Part shown: positions 43,548-54,883 of the stretch, piece after piece
How positions within the stretch are numbered: position 1 is the stretch's first letter
How the letters are laid out: the number at the start of each line of letters is the position of its first letter
Assembly: GCA_946406115.1 (NCBI GenBank)
Contig: OX291550.1
Location: forward strand, 29,922,722-29,986,721
DNA length: 64,000 nucleotides
Origin: Apoda limacodes
Taxonomy: Eukaryota; Arthropoda; Insecta; Lepidoptera; Limacodidae
Direction of reading: 5' to 3'
Translations under genes and position numbers: made by a program
Notes under the pieces: generated by a model
The model's input: only the letters and a program-made list of their open reading frames with translations
What the model was told of the DNA's origin: nothing
Database searches by the model: none

Positions 43548-46318
43548 TAGTACATTGTGTATTAAGGGTGTTTAGGAGAAATTGCTACCAAAAAGCTATT
43601 TAGAAATTTGAGGCCGAAGGCTTTTATAACTCGAGTTTTTAATTTTTGTACACATAGTGTTTTTTATTATATTTTGGAGTAAATAAATAAAAATATAAAT
43701 TGAAAATATAAATAAGCTCACCGAAATACAATTGAAATGGCGGAAACAAAAGTATAGAAAACATCGCCATGTATCGGTTAGTAGTTTTGAACTAAAAATG
43801 TTTTGCCTGAAGTTAAATTGTAATTGCTCGCTTGACGCATAGTTCATATCTTGAACCACAGATAACGAATTTATAGATGCTTGATAGAATAGGCAAAATA
43901 CGTAGAGCGCGCGCGGTATACAGTACAGGTTTTATATGTCATTACCGCCCGTGGGTTCTATGAAAGCCCGCTTTGCCTCGAGGAAGGTAAAATTTACAAA
44001 GAAAAAGCTTGTGAGAGTAGGCAAGGCCTGATCACCCGCTTAACTTACGCGTAATGACACTGTTTACAGATAAGTGTGATGAAAACTTCTTTACGTTATT
44101 GAAGTTAATATAAATAGTAAATGAAAATCTATTGTTTACTTACTTTTTGAAATTGTTAAACAATACTTAAACACAATAGATTTCCATATACTTTTCAGAT
44201 AAAAAAATATAAGTGGAGTTGATCTTGTATATTTCCTTTGCGAAAAGTCGCATGCTGTCTGCCTTAAAATATACAAGTCAGCTTGTCATAGGATTTTTAT
44301 TTTCTTTTTTTTTCTCGTCCTCATTTACACGAAATTCGGAACAATAAAAATTATCATCCGATTATATTCACAAACACAAAATTATTACCGACTCCACTTT
44401 TCTATCAAATATTATTATCTACTTAACGCTAAAGCTATGTAATATTTGCCGAATTTCTAGACGGTTTTTAAAATATGGCTTTGACATAACGACGGAGGGT
44501 CAACTCAGTGATTTTATTTGGGGTTCCGTTTTTCCTGTTTAGATGTACGGTACCCCTCTTATTACTTTAACACAGATAAAATAAAATTATAGATTTTCGT
44601 TAACGATTCGGGTGTAAACGAGGTAATGTATTCAGTGCTCATCTCGAATACGAATTAAACGGCGCGAAACAATAAATTATCCTCATATTACTGACGAAAT
44701 TTCAAAAGCTGTTTAGTTAATATTTGCATCTGATATATATAATATAACATAACTTATAATAATGTGGCTTCGTTAGTCAATTTAGCCTTATTTTGCATTT
44801 ACAGCCAGACGCATAAAAATTTAAAAACTGTCCGCGGCACACGGCTTACGGTACAAGGCACACGGCACACGGCACACGACATTGAAATGAATAAAATGGA
44901 CTGCAGACCTTACACCAAAAGTTATAAAAAGTGGCGACTTAAGACCATGCTCCTTTTTAATAGAGCCTTACTTATTTTATACCACTAAGGTGGCAAATAA
45001 GCTAATGACCCGATTGATGGTGAGCGGTTACCGTAACCTATGCCTATTGCTAGCCTACGCATTTTGCCTGTCTGTCCGACCTTCAAATGTTTTTAAATTC
45101 TAGACTGCAGTTTAGGTAGAAGCGACAAATTGTATAGATAGATTATGTATAATAATAGCAGATTTACTAACAAATAATAAAAAAAAAACCTAAAACTTAA
45201 AGGGTTCGCAATAAAAGAAATATGTTTAAGTTGTGTTTGGTTTAATGTTAAAACGGTGATAATGGTAGGTCTAGAGTAAAACAACAAATATTACAAAAAT
45301 AAACTGCAAGTCGGGTTCGTGCTTAGATTTGTATCCCTAGGGACGCAAAGTAATTTCAATTTGGAATGCGTATTATAGAGATCGATCAAGAACGTTGTAT
45401 GAACAAGTACATAACTAGCTGTATAATAAAACTGGCCGCGCGCGAACCAAAAAAAAAGTTTGTAAAAAAAATAGAAAGTAAAAAGTATTCATCTTTCTAA
45501 TTGTATACCTAATTTATTGTATTTATTATGATACTTTTATAAAAAAAAATGCGTTCTCCTCAAGTGGTGATAATGAAATAAATAAATGTACTATTCTTAT
45601 TTATAAGTTACACTTACCTCTTTTCTCATAGAGGGTGATAAAAAGAAGAGTTTATCACTCGGTCACAAATTTATTTTACTTCTTGCGCCGTCCTTTAAGC
45701 GAACCGACTTCGGACTCTACCTTAGAATCTTTTGCTCCATTCTGGATTTAAGATAGCGCCCTCGCCGTAAAAATATAATTTTTTTATCCCTTGTGATACA
45801 ATCTTCTATTTTATTTCACACTTACTCGTGAACAGTGTCATTATGTGTAGACAAAGCGAGTGCTAAGACATTAATTACTCCTACAGGCTTTTTCTTTCTA
45901 AAATATATTTCCTGTATGTATGCGTTCATAGAAACCACGGTCAGTAATGACTCGCCAATTCTATTAAGTATGAATAGTAGCTGTATTGTTTGTCATGCAT
46001 ACTACAAGTGAGCAATTACCTACAAGTTTTCAATTCAAATATTTTTTTTTTTAATTCATAATATGTCTAACTATCAGATGCTTTTTTTTTTCTACTTCTC
46101 TTTCCGACATTTCAATTGTGTTTTAGTGAGTTTACTTATTTTTTCACCATATATTTTTATTTATTTACTCGCAAATGTGATGAAAAACATTGTGATTATT
46201 ACGGGCGATACGGTAATTACAAACTCTAGTCATCAAAGCCTTCGGCCTTTGGCATTAAGATTCTAAATAGCCTTTTGTAGCAATTTTCTCCTTAACACCC
46301 TTGATACACAACGTATTA
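43548..46318. mobile_element. 2.77-kb unit with ~200-bp terminal inverted repeats
   Basis: The left end TAGTACATTGTGTATTAAGG and the complement of the right end (TAATACGTTGTGTATCAAGG) match, and the similarity runs inward about 200 bases through GCTATTTAGAA, CCGAAGGCTTT and TTTATTTATT. Short frames in the two arms read similar peptides (RHFNC...YIFIYLL), but the changes do not favour silent sites. The interior has no transposase. It could also be two inverted copies of one dispersed repeat. Confidence 0.6.
44968..45060 (-). mobile_element. Jockey-like LINE 3' tail inside the 2.77-kb unit
   Basis: ATACCACTAAGGTGGCAAAT followed by GGTGAGCGGTTACCGTAACC is the complement of the 3' end shared with 59148-59240. 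Upstream (44835-44880) is a short CACGGCA-type tandem run. The tail is diverged. Confidence 0.7.
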
Positions 46319-47205
46319 TAATGTATTTGGCTTGCTTAGTCTTGAAATAAACTTCTTACTAGGCTAGGCGTCCGTTATTTTACGTAAATTTGTAAAGGAA
46401 ATTAATAATAATAATAATAACAGTTTCAGGCGGGTAAGAAAAAACTTATCATTAAGTCTTGTCCCAACAAGTCAAAAAACCACGCGTCATATTCAATTAT
46501 TATGTCATGTTAACGATTACTTTAAAAAGATTCTAGTTGATGAAGATTTGGCATGTTACAGAACCCAATGATATTATAAAATATATTACTTATATAACAA
46601 ACTGTACCCTAATGCAGCATGCCTACGTCCGACTTAGTTATTCTCATTTTCCTTAAAAGAGGGTCAATCTTATTCTATTACCTTTTCATTACGTATTCAA
46701 GATGAGAAAACTTATTTAATGAATTGCCTTATTTACATACGAAATCCTTAGGGTTGACGCAAACTCCGCGACAAAAAAGTAAAAATTATTTAGTATTCAG
46801 CTCTTGTTTATGGGGTGTACATATTATTGTGTTTTAGATGAATCGGTAGGTATCGCTTTAGTAATTTTCAAAATTATGATATACTATATTAAATATGATC
46901 ATTGGCGTGACTTCTACGTCAAACCCTTAATTATACTAATGAAGTTCTATAAAATGGAACTGTCAGCAAAATAAAAGGTAATTATGACTGTTGTTACCTC
47001 TACCAGATAGATATAGAACCTGAGACCTTCGAGTCCTTTAATGTAACTACTAGGCGTTCTGCCATTAGAATGTTTCATTTTAATTCATAAATGTTGTGCA
47101 AGGTAAATTTGTACCAAAGTATGTAGTGTTGCCGTGCGAACGTGTTTTATTTCAGGAGGATCTGAGGTTTCCTATTTACTTTGCTGATTCTAATTTACGA
47201 CGCGG
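46319..47205. other. Non-coding stretch
   Basis: Holds an (AAT)n run at 46403-46420. No gene or other repeat recognised. Confidence 0.4.
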
Positions 47206-47211
47206 TTACGA

Positions 47212-47650
47212 ACTACGTAGTAGGTTAGTGGTATAAAGTAGCTTGTTAGTGGTATAAAGTAGCTTGTTAGTGGTATAAAGTAGCTTCTTAGTGGTATAAA
47301 GTAGCTTGTTAGTGGTATAAAGTAGCTTGTTAGTGGTATAAAGTAGCTTGTTAGTGGTATAAAGTATCTTGTTAGTGGTATAAAGTAGCTTGTTAGTGGT
47401 ATAAAGTAGCTTGTTAGTGGTATAAAGTAGCTTGTTAGTGGTATAAAGTAGCTTGTTAGTGGTATAAAGTAGCTTGTTAGTGGTATAAAGTAGCTTGTTA
47501 GTGGTATAAAGTAGCTTGTTAGTGGTATAAAGTAGCTTGTTAGTGGTATAAAGTAGCTTGTTAGTGGTATAAAGTAGCTTGTTAGTGGTATAAAGTAGCT
47601 TGTTAGTGGTATAAAGTAGCTTGTTAGTGGTATAAAGTAGCTTGTTAGTT
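47212..47650. repeat. 21-bp minisatellite, about twenty units
   Basis: Unit: GCTTGTT then AGTGGTATAAAGTA. Units are almost identical; three show single changes. On the minus strand it keeps a 167-codon frame open (repeat of seven residues, TTNKLLY), which I take as a by-product of a unit divisible by three. The unit resembles the LINE 3' terminus GCTTGTTTGCCACC-TTAGTGGTATAAA with the middle eight bases removed. Confidence 0.95.
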
Positions 47651-47971
47651 TGCCGGAATAAGATAAAAATTTCCAAAATATACAAATAAATTCTAATAAA
47701 GTGAAGCATGTTTCAAATTGTAGGTTTTGAGTTGCTACTACATAAATTTAACTTGCTTGAGATCAGAAGTGAGATAAATACGATTTAAATGTTATTTTTT
47801 TGTTTTTCGCACTATACTTTGCAAAAATATACATTTTTAAGAAAAATACCAAAAGTCCAAAGTTGTAGGTCAATAAAAAACTAATTTGTAGGTGCATTGT
47901 AATATCCTTAAATATGTATACAGGTACATTTTAATATCCTTAAATATGTATACATAGTGCCTTTTGATATG
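47651..47971. other. Non-coding, small tandem repeat
   Basis: AATATCCTTAAATATGTATA occurs twice in tandem at 47911 and 47933-47953. Otherwise AT-rich with no gene. Confidence 0.4.
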
Positions 47972-49603
47972 TATACAGGGTGAAACTGCAAAGTGATTTC
48001 ACTCGATTATTTCATATCGTTATACTGATTATTATTGATCATAAACGTGCTTCACGAGCTCCATCTAATGGTGTCAATAATGGTTTATAAAATAAACTGG
48101 ATCCATCCAAAACTTTGGTGTTTTTAGCTTCCATATATCTAGTATATCGACATAACATACCTTAGCAAGTTTAAAAAATTAATAAAAAAAAAATTATTTC
48201 CGTACATATTTTTAAAAAATAACGCGATTTACGAGCTTATAATTTTTATTGAATCAATATTTTTTGCAGGTTTTTTAATAATGTTACAAGTGGCGTCCTC
48301 CATTTTCTGTACATTTTCTCGCCCTGTCTCTATGAACGTTTCCAGATACTATTTTTTCAGCGTAAGTATTAGAGTGTAAACACGTGGAGTGAAGACACGT
48401 GTATAGTAGAAATATATAGTATTCTATCATAATTATTTATACAGACATAAATAAGTGTATAACATCTTTTCAAGTACGTACCTAAATGATTTTATTTAAT
48501 GTCGTCTACTAAATGCTCATGTAACTGATGTATCTAAATGGGTCCATTTAACGTTACATTCTTTAAGGCGCTTGCAAAACTTTATCCCGTTGACGACTAA
48601 GGTTATCCTAACCGAAGCTTTAATTTTTCCATTACTTGACTACGCTGATGTGTGTTATTCAGAAGCCAACGAAGAGCTAGTGAATAAACTTGAGCCTCTT
48701 CAGAATTCATGCTATCTTTTATGATCACGTATCTTATTTCAGAACTAAACTCAACTAAATCCCAATCCATTTCCGACGGAATACTGACACTTTGTCTCTT
48801 TTATAAAATCTTCTCTAAGTGCCTAGTCACCCTACATATCTTTGTGAGCGATTTAATTTCATGACACCGCAAAATGAAACTTTTAGACCCGTAACTTCAC
48901 AATTACCACGCAATATTTAATTTATTTTAATTAAATATTTTTAGAATAAATCATTCTCTGTTCGATCAGCAAACTAATAAAATATTATCCCGCACACTCT
49001 TCGAGATAGTTCTTCCATTACCACATTTAAAATGCGTTTGAAGAAGAATTAATTAATTAACAAGTAGCGAAATATTTATCTATATATTAGTGATTTATTG
49101 TAAGTAAACTCATGATTTATTTATTTATAAGTATTTATACGTATTCCCATATTTATATATATGTATTATGTGTATAAATTTGTATGTTTAAGTATTCGCT
49201 TTTAATCTAGTTTCTCCTTTTTTTTTCTTTATTGTAGCAACCATCTCCACGGGTTTACGGAAAGAGCAAGCAAGCTCTCTATATATATCTCTAGCAAGGA
49301 TACGAACCCCTTTTGTACGGTTGTTCGTTATGATAATTATGAATGTTTTTATTATACAATTAAGAATTAAAATAAAATAAAAGTAAATGTATGCAAGCTG
49401 AAAACATCAAATTTTCGGATAGATCCAGTTTATTTTATAAACCATTATTGACACCATTGGGTAGAGCTCGTGAAGCACTTTTCATGATCAATCAGTATTT
49501 CAATATCGTATAGTGTTTAGAAATAATCCAGTGAGATTACTAGGTACTACTAGTTTCTGATTTGGCCAGGTACGCCCACTTGCCTACAACTTCACCCGGT
49601 ATA
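47972..49603. mobile_element. 1.63-kb element with ~200-bp terminal inverted repeats (TATACAGGGTG ends)
   Basis: Left end TATACAGGGTGAAACTGCAA and right end (complement) TATACCGGGTGAAGTTGTAG match. The arms share GTGCTTCACGAGCTC, AATGGTGTCAATAATGGTTT and ATAAAATAAACTGGATC (48046-48105 and 49425-49490). TA-type flanks are possible. The ends suggest a Tc1/mariner-related non-autonomous element. It contains a LINE fragment and no transposase. Confidence 0.8.
48540..49330 (+). pseudogene. LINE fragment inside the 1.63-kb TIR element
   Basis: Reads LTTKVILTEALIFPLLDYAD then VCYSEANEELVNKLEPLQNS, the conserved region after the RT domain of jockey-type LINEs, followed by decayed C-terminal codons to about 49060. 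A probable 3' untranslated part runs to 49330 (GGAAAGAGCAAGCAAGCTCT). Many stops. Confidence 0.7.
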
Positions 49604-50131
49604 AATATACATTTTACGTTTTAATCGTAAACTGTAGGTAATAATAATTTTAGAGAAAAAAAAGTGCTGCAAACATTATTATTTAATAATAATTCATTTA
49701 TTTGGTACAGTGCCATCTGTGATTCTACACGCGTTCTAGCGGGAAAACTAAAAAAAATTTAGGCTAATCAAATACTCTATACACATTACATAAAAAAAAA
49801 CGCATAATTCTTGACTACTAATACTACAAAAAGTAATTACATGTGTATTTTTTTTTCTCTAACTACTGGCTACTGTTGTTGGCCGCAGATGGCCTTTACA
49901 ACTACACGCGGACTAACTTTTGCTGCGGTGCTGCTTGCACTCTTCAGCGAAAAGTTGGGGCGGTTTGCGCAAGGGTGTCCTAGACACGAACCTCGGCTTG
50001 GGCAACCGCTCTTAGAAACTAATTTGTGTCTAACTAAATTTTACCGCCGTTTCGGAAAATAGCAAAGGCGTTCTGAAGAGAAGAAACGGCAAGAAACTCT
50101 TCAGCACTCGCCTATTATTATTTAAATCTAA

Positions 50132-53071
50132 CTAGTCGAAGCGCCCGGGTATATTAGTGAACCTAGTATACCCGCGCGCTCGAGTGTGTGTGTGTGTGTT
50201 AAAACTAAACTGTCTAATGTTCCGTCGCCGCCGGCGGCGACGTATTCTGTATATATTTCTATAATCTGTGTTCGCGGACGCGAGCGCTGAAGGCGCTTGA
50301 GCTTTGAGCCTACTGGTTATATCATTGTCCGAGTCAATTATGACGTGCCTCGGATATCGAAACGGTCCTAAGGCCCCTCTAATGGGGGCATAGTTGGAAG
50401 ATTGCCTAATTAGGGGATTGGGGTGGAGGGCTGCCGACTCAAAGTAGCGTTTAGACGCATCTTTGATGAAGGCTTTTATGGTCGGAAGCTCGAAATCACT
50501 ATGGAGATCGATGTTACGCATATAGTACGGGGCGCCGACTGCGCCTCGCATAAAGCGATTTTGTAAGACTTGCAAGGAAGTAGTGTTGGTGTGACCAAAC
50601 GCTACGCTCGCATATGTGAGTATGGGCCGAATACAAGTTTTGTAAAGCGTCACCTTATTTCTAAGAGACATTTTACTGTACTTGTTTAACATTGGCTTAA
50701 GACGACCGAGAACAAAGGCTGCTCGATCTCTTACTCTTTTAATGTGGGCTCTGAAATTAAGACGAGAGTCTAAAGTGACCCCTAAATATTTGACCTTTTT
50801 AACCCACGGAATGGGTTGGCCATATAGGTGGACTGGGGTGAGTTGCCTTGTGACCTTTACCGATTTTCGGCCCCGGGCGAAGTGCACTGCTGCACTTTTC
50901 TCGGGGTTAACCTCGATTCTCCACTTCCGAAACCAATCGCCTAAGGCGTTGGCGGCAGACTGGAGGGCCAGGCTTATACGACGGACGTGTCGGTGAGAAC
51001 AGTAGAGCGCCGTATCGTCCGCGAAGAGCGCCACATTAACGTTCGAGGGACGAGGTATATCGTTTGTGAATAGGGAATAGAGTAAAGGCGAAAGCACGGA
51101 GCCCTGGGGGACACCTGCACCTATGGGGTGGGGAGACGAATGACTTCGTTCTACGCGATAGCGAAAACTACGATCCCTAAGGAAGTCTCGTAAGATGAGC
51201 ACGAGACGGTCTGGGACACCGAGATTGTACAGCTTGTAAATCAAGCCGTTATGCCAGACTTTATCGAAAGCCTTCGCTACATCGAAGAAGAGGGCTCCTG
51301 TGCTGAACGGCTTAGGGGACCTATTGAGACCTTGGAGGATGTGCTCCGTTATGCGGTGCACTTGATTGACGCACGAGTGATTAGCTCGAAAACCGAACTG
51401 TTCGTCAATCAGAATGCCTTTAGACTGAACGTAGTCTTTCAGGCGAGAAAGGAGGAGTCGTTCATATAATTTTCCCAAAGTCTTTAAGAGACTAATGGGT
51501 CTATATGACGTGGCTACGTTACTAGGTTTTCCCAGTTTAGAGATACCTATAACGTCAGCTTCTTTCCAAGAATCGGGAAAGATGCAATTTGCCATGGCCG
51601 CATTGAAGATGCTGACCAATAGAAGGAGGAGCTGAGCGGGGAGGATTTTTAGAAGCCTATTTGAGATCCCATCGGCACCCGGGGCCTTTTTGGGTTGTTA
51701 GTCTTTGATGATCTTTTCGACCTCAGAGACTGTTACGGGGGGAAGTGAGTCAAGTGGGGGAAGGGCCGCTCTCCGCTCCACTTCCCTGTCCACTTCATCG
51801 ACGTGAGCTTGGTCAGTGGGTTGTTCGCTGAGCGAACACTGACTTTCTAGCGATTTGGCTAGGCATTCGGCCTTTTCGTCGTCGTCAAATGCGATTGTCG
51901 CGTTTGCGTCGACTAAAGGCGGCATAGTACTCACTACGTCGGATTTAAACGCTCGAGCCATCCGATAGTACGCTAAGTGGGAAGGCGATATCTCTTTCAT
52001 GAGATTGTCCCACTTTTCGTTCCTAACTTCGGCTATTTTTGTCTTTACGGCACGTTGTAAAGATCTGAGCGATGCCCTGTTTACCTCGGACGGATAATTG
52101 TCGTACCGCCGAGTAGCCGCGTTCTTAGCTCTCAATAGCAACCTCACGTCCTCCGGCAGATTCCAGCGGAGATTATTCTCTACTGTAATCCGCTTAGAGC
52201 AATCCGCTACAGCGGACTGGAGGTGGCTAGTAAGCGCTTCGACCGCTAAACTAACATCGTCGGCTGAGACAATATTGTCCGGGATCCTATTGAGGTGGGG
52301 CGAGTCTATTTTGCCTAGGTTTTCACCTAGTCTCCGCCAGTCGACCACGTCCTTAACGGACGGATGACCGTCGGTTGGGGACCCTAGTCGTAAGAGAACC
52401 GGCCTATGGTCAGATGTAAGCTCGTGTAACACCTCTATGGAATGCAGCCTTAAGGCTACGTTCTTAAGAAGTGCTATGTCAAGTACGTCAGGTCTATGTG
52501 TCACTACTTCGGGAAAGTGGGTCGGAGAGATGGGCGCAATAATATCGAAACCTAACGGGTCGACTAGGGCCTCTAGTCGTTTGCCGTTTAGCGATGTTGA
52601 ATGCGAATTCCATCGCTTATGTTTGCAGTTTAGGTCGCCTGCTAATACAACAGCGTTACCTAAGTCAAACAGCGTTTTAAGATCGCTTTGTAATATCACC
52701 TTTGTAGGTGACAAATATACAGAGGCCAGTACTATGGGACTGTGTCCTGTCATCGCTATACGGATAACCGACGCTTCTAAATTTTCTAACGGAGGAGTGT
52801 CGATAGGTACGCAGTGCAGAGATCTTTTATAATAAATGAGCGTCCCTCCCATATGGGTGGGCCGATCATTTCTAACCATTGCGTAGTTTGCGATCTTAGG
52901 ATCCCTACGCTTTGGTTTGAGTAAAGTCTCTTGCACTAAAAGTACATCGATCTCGTGCGTCTTAAGAAATTCTGATATTTCATCGCGCTTTGCCTGAAGG
53001 CCGTTTGCGTTCCATAACGCAATCGATATAGAGCGCGGTTTTATTCTACTTGGGGCTACTAAAGGCCCCAT
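50132..53071 (-). pseudogene. Jockey ORF2: endonuclease and reverse transcriptase, one in-frame stop
   Basis: 979 codons, broken once. Residues 1-220: APE-type endonuclease that nicks target DNA, with IALWNANGLQ, VQETLL, LAGDLNCKHKRWNS, and SDHRPVLL. After a linker the frame meets TAA at 51698-51700 (codon 458), inside IIKD-stop-QPKKAPGADG, the start of the RT domain. Translation could resume, and the frame continues unbroken: SYRPISLLKTLGKLYERLL, FFDVAKAFDKVWHNGL (first catalytic Asp), GVPQGSVLSPLLYSLF and VALFADDTALYCSH (FADD). The C-terminal tail is arginine-rich (RIRRRRRRRN) and then Thr/His-rich. Without readthrough the RT is not made; the stop may be a single-base change. Confidence 0.9.
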
Positions 53072-53083
53072 CAGTAAAATTTA

Positions 53084-54883
53084 TTAATTTTTTGGTGCAA
53101 AGTGCTCTAAGGCACTTAGCAGGGCTGCGTGCTCAAGCACGGCCGAAACTCGTTGCGTCGCCGATGACGCATTGCGAATTTTGTTCGCTAAAAGCGAAAT
53201 TTCCTCAATGTTTATAACATTGAGGAGTTCTAGCACCACATTTAGGTCGGCTAGAACGTCCGCGGACGCTAGCGACGGGCTAGGTACCGTTTTAGTAGTT
53301 TGTGGCGCGGGCGGGGACAACGGGGCTAATTTCCGCGCCGGGGGGGCAGGAGTCGCCTTAAGGGAGGCTCCTGACTGAGATACGGGGGGACGGGGAACTG
53401 CCTTTTGTGCTGGTGCAGCAAACTGCGGCAGCAAAGGGGCAGACTTATTATTTGAGACTGGCAAAGAAGGATATTGCCGCTCTGAGTAAAGTGCGGGCGT
53501 TCTCGCCTTAAGAGGGGTGGGGGGGGCCTTATTTGCCGCCGCCGCATATGAACGGGGAGCCTTAGGGCACCCGCGATAGTTCGCAGGGTGGCCCGCCATG
53601 CCGCAAAGGACACAGCTTGGAGGCTCGGGGTCGTCCCTTTTCCTCTGACAAAGGGCTGTGCCACCATGATCCTGTAGGCACTTAACGCAACGGGGAAAGC
53701 CGTTGCAGTTTTTGGCCGAGTGACCATAATTTTGGCAGCGATGGCACTGCCCCGGGTATGTTCTTTTGTTTGGTTGTTCGACAACCAAACCGGACAATTT
53801 GCAAATCTCCTTTACGGAGAAGATTCGCTTGCCCTCTGTGGTGAAGTTCAGAACCACCAAAACTAAGTTTAGTGGCCTTTTCGAACGACCGCCGATCATG
53901 CGGTGGACGGCATTTACCGGATAACCTTGTGAAACAAGGTCGGCCTTAATTTCCGCCACCGGAATTTCGTGCGGGAGGCCGCGAATTACGACACGTAATT
54001 CACGCTCGTCCTCCAGCGCATATGTATGATACGGGAAATTTTTTTCCCGTAACAGTTTGGTTAACCCGCGATGGTCATCCGAGGTTTGAACTTGGATTTT
54101 TATTCCAAGTTCACCCATATTGGATGCCTTAAGGAAGTTAATTTTTTTGTCCGACATTATTGTGGCTAAATGGTTCCACACTTTTTTGTCGTGTAAGACA
54201 ATTGCCGGTGGTAGCTTACGCCTAGCCTGTCCGTTATCGGCAACGGACGGCCCTACTGGGGGCTGAGACGGCAGGGGGGCAGGGGCGGGGGCGACAGAGG
54301 AGGAAGCTAATGCCGTCTCACTCTTGTCGGACGCGGCCGACGGCGATATCCCTATCTCGCTCGCGGGACGGGGGGCGCGGTTCCGGGCAGCGCGCTTGCG
54401 CGGAGGTTTCGCGGCGGTCGGGCTTCCAGGAGCCGGGACCGGCGACCTCTTGCCTGAGGAACGTTTTGTTCCCCGGGCCTTGCCGGATCCAACGACGGTA
54501 AAACCGTCATTGGCTTGATTATCGACGGCGGCGATAATCATATCGGACTCCGAGTCCGATACGCGAACGCGCGAATGCGAGCGAGACCTAGCCGGCGAAG
54601 ACTCGATTGAGCGAAAACGCGACGGCGTGGCGGTCTTGGAGGCCACATCTGACTCGTCGGACGAGTCAGCCTGAACGGGAGTGGAGCGCGGCAGAGGCGA
54701 CGACGGTATAACCAACGGCGGCTCAGGCTCGACATCGATAAGCGCCACATGTTCCGGTGACATGGGCGAGAGGGGGAGGCTGCGTTGAGCTTTAAAGCTC
54801 CGGGCCACCTCCGGAAACTTTTGGTCCAAAAAGGCCAAAAGTTCCCGGAGTAGGCCCCCGCCGCTGTCCTCGACCTCCTCCAT
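53084..54883 (-). CDS. Jockey ORF1: gag-like RNA-binding protein
   Basis: 599 residues, intact. N-terminal 200 residues are acidic then Ser/Pro/basic-rich, probably unstructured. Residues ~225-370 hold the 'PRE_C2HC' gag domain (LRVVIRGLPHEIPVAEIKAD, then NAVHRMIGGR). Three zinc knuckles follow: CHRCQNYGHSAKNC (about 378-391), CVKCLQDHGGTALC (about 397-410) and CVLCGMAGHPANYRGC (about 424-439). The Pro-rich tail ends HFAPKN. The protein coats the LINE RNA in the family. The ATG at 54883 is the first in a frame that covers the domain, and it sits in a perfect hairpin (54881-54899). The coding sequence is packed with short perfect inverted repeats. Confidence 0.95.
   Translation of the reverse strand: MEEVEDSGGGLLRELLAFLDQKFPEVARSFKAQRSLPLSPMSPEHVALIDVEPEPPLVIPSSPLPRSTPVQADSSDESDVASKTATPSRFRSIESSPARSRSHSRVRVSDSESDMIIAAVDNQANDGFTVVGSGKARGTKRSSGKRSPVPAPGSPTAAKPPRKRAARNRAPRPASEIGISPSAASDKSETALASSSVAPAPAPLPSQPPVGPSVADNGQARRKLPPAIVLHDKKVWNHLATIMSDKKINFLKASNMGELGIKIQVQTSDDHRGLTKLLREKNFPYHTYALEDERELRVVIRGLPHEIPVAEIKADLVSQGYPVNAVHRMIGGRSKRPLNLVLVVLNFTTEGKRIFSVKEICKLSGLVVEQPNKRTYPGQCHRCQNYGHSAKNCNGFPRCVKCLQDHGGTALCQRKRDDPEPPSCVLCGMAGHPANYRGCPKAPRSYAAAANKAPPTPLKARTPALYSERQYPSLPVSNNKSAPLLPQFAAPAQKAVPRPPVSQSGASLKATPAPPARKLAPLSPPAPQTTKTVPSPSLASADVLADLNVVLELLNVINIEEISLLANKIRNASSATQRVSAVLEHAALLSALEHFAPKN

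Noticed and set aside
43596..46266. Conserved peptide (RHFNC...YIFIYLL) in the two arms of the 2.77-kb unit
   Set aside because: Codon-by-codon comparison over about 33 codons shows more amino-acid-changing than silent differences, so there is no sign of coding constraint.
47206..47709. 167-codon frame with a seven-residue repeat as a repetitive protein gene
   Set aside because: The frame is simply the 21-bp minisatellite read in a direction without stops; no start context, no conserved flanks, and the array explains it fully.
49280..49320. tRNA-like GGGTTCGTATCC on the minus strand
   Set aside because: No matching acceptor or anticodon arms around it; it lies in the 3' part of a LINE fragment.
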